Shown here piece by piece: positions 57,832 to 64,000 of a stretch of DNA of 64,000 nucleotides. Position numbers and translations under genes: made by a program. The notes below the pieces were generated by a model. It worked only from the letters and a program-made list of their open reading frames with translations. It did no database searches and was not told where the DNA came from. Each line of letters starts with the position of its first letter. Positions within the stretch are counted from its first letter, which is position 1. The stretch covers positions 248,001 through 312,000 of the forward strand of contig NZ_FWXD01000001.1 of NCBI RefSeq assembly GCF_900176275.1. Reading direction: 5' to 3'. The DNA is from Andreprevotia lacus DSM 23236 (GTDB lineage: Bacteria > Pseudomonadota > Gammaproteobacteria > Burkholderiales > Chitinibacteraceae).

Positions 57832-58275
57832 ATGAAATACTTGCGTTTGGGGAAGCTGGTGGCAACGATCTTGGGTGGTGTGATTCTGGCGGGGAGTGTG
57901 CAAATGGCGCAGGCAGCTGAATTGCCGGCAGGCAGCGCGCAGGCCATGGATAAATATCTGCAGGCCTGGGTGACCGATGATGCGGCGCAGCGCAAACAAT
58001 TGCTCGAGCAAGCGGTGAGCACGGATTTCAGCTACCGCGATCCGGGCGCGTACAAACAGGGGCGCGAGAGCCTGATCAATTACATCGTCGAGGTGCGCCA
58101 TCACTACAATGATCTGCAGGCCCGCTGGCTGGGGCCGGCCGTGTGGAAGGGTGATGTGTTCGAGCGCCCGTGGCGCATGGAGCGCGCCAACGGCGACCAG
58201 CTGTTTACCGGCGTGGACAAGCTCGAGTTTGATCAGGAGGGCCGGCTGAAAACGCTGGTCGGGCGCTTTGAATGA
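57832..58275 (+). CDS. Secreted NTF2-like (SnoaL) protein under TetR control
   Basis: The 147-residue protein has a signal peptide (VATILGGVILAGSVQMAQAA) followed by an NTF2/SnoaL-like fold (AMDKYLQAWVTDDAAQRKQL, FSYRDPGAYKQGRESLINYI, DKLEFDQEGRLKTLVGRF). Such domains bind small hydrophobic molecules or act as isomerases. AGGAGG is a strong ribosome binding site. It is divergent from the TetR gene and probably its main target. Function unknown. Confidence 0.82.
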   Translation: MKYLRLGKLVATILGGVILAGSVQMAQAAELPAGSAQAMDKYLQAWVTDDAAQRKQLLEQAVSTDFSYRDPGAYKQGRESLINYIVEVRHHYNDLQARWLGPAVWKGDVFERPWRMERANGDQLFTGVDKLEFDQEGRLKTLVGRFE

Positions 58276-58488
58276 TCACGGCCGAGGCGGAGTGCCGCTG
58301 ACCTGCCATACCAGCGGCACATTACCACTGCGCTGTTTCGCCGGCCTGACCGCTGGCGCCAGCTTGCTGTTTTGTCGGTGATAGCCGGCACGGTTTGGGC
58401 CGCCCAAGAAGGGAAAACCCGCCTTGCCAGCGGGTGCAGCCTTGAAGGAAAAGGGGTTTTCCGGTAACATTCGTAAAATTTTGCACAC

Positions 58489-58519
58489 GAAACGGGATGG
58501 GGCCACCTGTCCCGTTTTT
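58489..58519 (+). terminator. Terminator/attenuator in the carA leader
   Basis: AACGGGA (58491-58497) pairs with TCCCGTT (58510-58516), followed by TTTTT, 44 bases before the carA start. A TAAAAT -10-like hexamer at 58474-58479 lies just upstream, so a transcript could begin right at the hairpin. It may be an attenuator for carAB or the terminator of the upstream gene, with carAB transcribed by read-through. Confidence 0.6.
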
Positions 58520-58562
58520 CTACGTGTGCGGCCCCAAAAATCCTCAATTCAGGAGCCGCCCA

Positions 58563-59690
<1,128 letters not shown>

Positions 59691-59701
59691 CAGGTAACGA
59701 C

Positions 59702-62923
<3,222 letters not shown>

Positions 62924-62943
62924 TAATTTATCGGCGCAGTCTG

Positions 62944-62978
62944 CAGCCGCCGTCCCATGGGACGGCGGCTGTGCTTTT
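62944..62978 (+). terminator. Terminator after carB
   Basis: A perfect 28-bp palindrome (62944-62971, arms CAGCCGCCGTCCCA and its complement) is followed by TGCTTTT. It lies about 20 bases after the carB stop. Confidence 0.7.
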
Positions 62979-63000
62979 GCCGGCGCATGAAAGCGCCCCG

Positions 63001-63060
63001 CGGCCGGATGTTCCGGCCGTTTTGACTGGATGAACCGGCCAAGCCCGTCTTGGCCCTTTG
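63001..63060 (+). promoter_or_regulatory. Two hairpins in the greA leader
   Basis: CGGCCGG/CCGGCCG (63001-63019) followed by TTTT, and GGCCAAG/CTTGGCC (63037-63055) followed by CTTTGATTTTA, stand between carB and greA. Both are terminator-like. In E. coli the greA leader is known to give short terminated RNAs (GraL); a similar attenuation may exist here. Confidence 0.5.
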
Positions 63061-63102
63061 ATTTTATTGCGGTGGTACAAGGCCCGCCGTATGGAGAAGA
63101 AC

Positions 63103-63585
63103 ATGATCAAGATCCCGCTGACCGTTGTCGGTGCGGAACAACTCAAGGCCGAACTGCAGCGCCTGAAGAGCGTCGACCGTCCGGCCGTGATTGCCGCGAT
63201 TGCCGAGGCCCGTTCGCACGGCGACCTGTCGGAAAACGCCGAGTACGATGCCGCCAAGGAAAAGCAGGGCTTTGTTGAAGGCCGCATCGCCGATCTGGAA
63301 GGCAAGCTGTCCAATGCCCAGATCATCGATCCGAAAGAGCTGGAAACCACCGCCGAAGGCCGCATCGTGTTTGGCGCCACCGTGCAATTGCTCGATCTGG
63401 AAAGCGAAGAAGAAGTGGTCTACCAGATCGTCGGCGATGATGAAGCCAACCTGAAGGAAGGCAAGATTTCGGTTTCCAGCCCGATTGCGCGCGCACTGAT
63501 CGGCAAGTATGTCGAGGATGTGGCCGAGGTGCAGGCGCCGGGCGGCATCCGCGAGTACGAAGTGCTCGACGTGAAGTATCTGTAA
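63103..63585 (+). CDS. greA: Transcription elongation factor GreA
   Basis: GreA rescues backtracked RNA polymerase by stimulating cleavage of the RNA 3' end. The 160-residue protein has the N-terminal coiled coil ([19 protein letters not shown]), the acidic tip [20 protein letters not shown] and the C-terminal FKBP-like domain. The ATG at 63103 is preceded by GGAGAAGAAC and gives the usual length. The order carA-carB-greA-DUF4149 is common in betaproteobacteria. Confidence 0.97.
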   Translation: MIKIPLTVVGAEQLKAELQRLKSVDRPAVIAAIAEARSHGDLSENAEYDAAKEKQGFVEGRIADLEGKLSNAQIIDPKELETTAEGRIVFGATVQLLDLESEEEVVYQIVGDDEANLKEGKISVSSPIARALIGKYVEDVAEVQAPGGIREYEVLDVKYL

Positions 63586-63617
63586 CGCAGTAGCGGCAAG
63601 CACGGGGATAACGCGGC

Positions 63618-64000
63618 ATGGGCGTGGCACTGAAGAACATCCTGACTGCCTTGTGGATAGGCGGGATGTGGATCATCGGCGTGCTGGTGGCGCCCATTCT
63701 GTTCAAGTCGCTGAATGACGGCAGTGCGCTGGCCATTACTAGCCGCCTGTTCCATGCCATAGGCTGGGTGGGCATTGTGGCTGGCGCCTATCTGTTCTTC
63801 TACTGGCTGTATGTGGACGGGCTGCGCGCCTTTCAGGGGGCGCGCCTGTGGCTGGTGATCGGCATGCTGGCATGCACGCTGATCAACCAGTTTGCGGTAT
63901 TCCCCATCATTGCCGAGATCAAGCCGGGTATCAGCGAGGCAGCAACCGGCGTATTTGGCGGTGGCCTGAGCAACTGGCGCGCTATTTCCACGCTGATCTA
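63618..64000 (+). CDS. DUF4149 membrane protein (3' end outside window)
   Basis: The frame from ATG 63618 runs off the window after 127 residues. It shows four hydrophobic segments, beginning LTALWIGGMWIIGVLVAPIL, then GWVGIVAGAYLFFYWLYV, LVIGMLACTLINQFAVFPII and the motif KPGISEAATGVFGG. This matches the DUF4149 family, which often follows greA. Function unknown. Confidence 0.85.
   Translation, partial: MGVALKNILTALWIGGMWIIGVLVAPILFKSLNDGSALAITSRLFHAIGWVGIVAGAYLFFYWLYVDGLRAFQGARLWLVIGMLACTLINQFAVFPIIAEIKPGISEAATGVFGGGLSNWRAISTLI

Overview
The window is a chromosomal segment of a GC-rich betaproteobacterium. Gene order points to this group: argF/argG with a DUF3579 gene, carA-carB-greA-DUF4149, trxA-rho-rpmE2, hemE-priA and lptM facing cyaY. 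The set is compatible with Neisseriales, possibly near Chitinibacteraceae, but that family-level placement is inference. Nearly all of the sequence is ordinary core genome. I see no rRNA, tRNA, CRISPR array, prophage or complete insertion sequence.

Layout. 1-9.0 kb: the end of a flagellar rod/hook cluster (flgI, flgJ, flgK, flgL). It is interrupted by a minus-strand block of feoA-feoB (ferrous iron uptake) and an RluF-like pseudouridine synthase. A near-perfect sigma-54 promoter restarts the operon in front of flgJ. 9-13.8 kb: radA, trxA, rho, rpmE2. 13.8-19.6 kb: a membrane glycosyltransferase, a DUF3149 protein, a diguanylate cyclase, yajQ, a DUF457-type membrane protein, ppnP and a DUF2788 protein. 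19.6-23.1 kb: arginine synthesis (argG, argF) with a LeuE-type exporter between them and DUF3579 divergent. 23.3-27.8 kb: an SDR dehydrogenase, a periplasmic binding protein, an L,D-transpeptidase and a TPR protein that appear to share a C-terminal domain, and a DUF486 membrane protein. 27.8-30.9 kb: cheY-cheA-cheW. 31.2-33.3 kb: uracil salvage (upp, uraA). 33.3-43.3 kb: a Yip1 protein, glnS, an ABC exporter of the YddA/SbmA kind, hemE, priA, argS. 43.4-46.2 kb: a very large secreted kelch/BACON/PPC protein. 46.7-52.2 kb: small secreted proteins, a YdjC-type deacetylase with a signal peptide, a methyltransferase, glnB, a ComEA-like protein, hpnC, a thermonuclease homologue and lptM. 52.2-58.3 kb: cyaY, yqaA, bepA, DUF1841, gpx, a membrane-anchored C13 (legumain-like) protease, and a TetR regulator facing its likely target. 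58.5-64 kb: carA, carB, greA and a partial DUF4149 gene.

The most unusual feature is a 264-bp dispersed element present twice (11023-11286 and 51533-51796). The copies are identical in length and differ at 11 positions. Both have terminal inverted repeats of about 30 bp, are flanked by CTAG on both sides, and hold two large internal hairpins. Six of the 11 differences form three compensatory base-pair changes, so the folded form appears to be maintained. In each copy one flanking CTAG supplies the TAG stop codon of a neighbouring gene. It encodes nothing I can recognise and looks like a non-autonomous, structure-dependent mobile element.

Other points for a second look are the split flagellar operon with its sigma-54 promoter, DnaA-box-like sites in the AT-rich hemE-priA gap, terminator-like hairpins just before carA and greA, a yqaA gene with no standard start codon, and the kelch/BACON and C13 protease genes.
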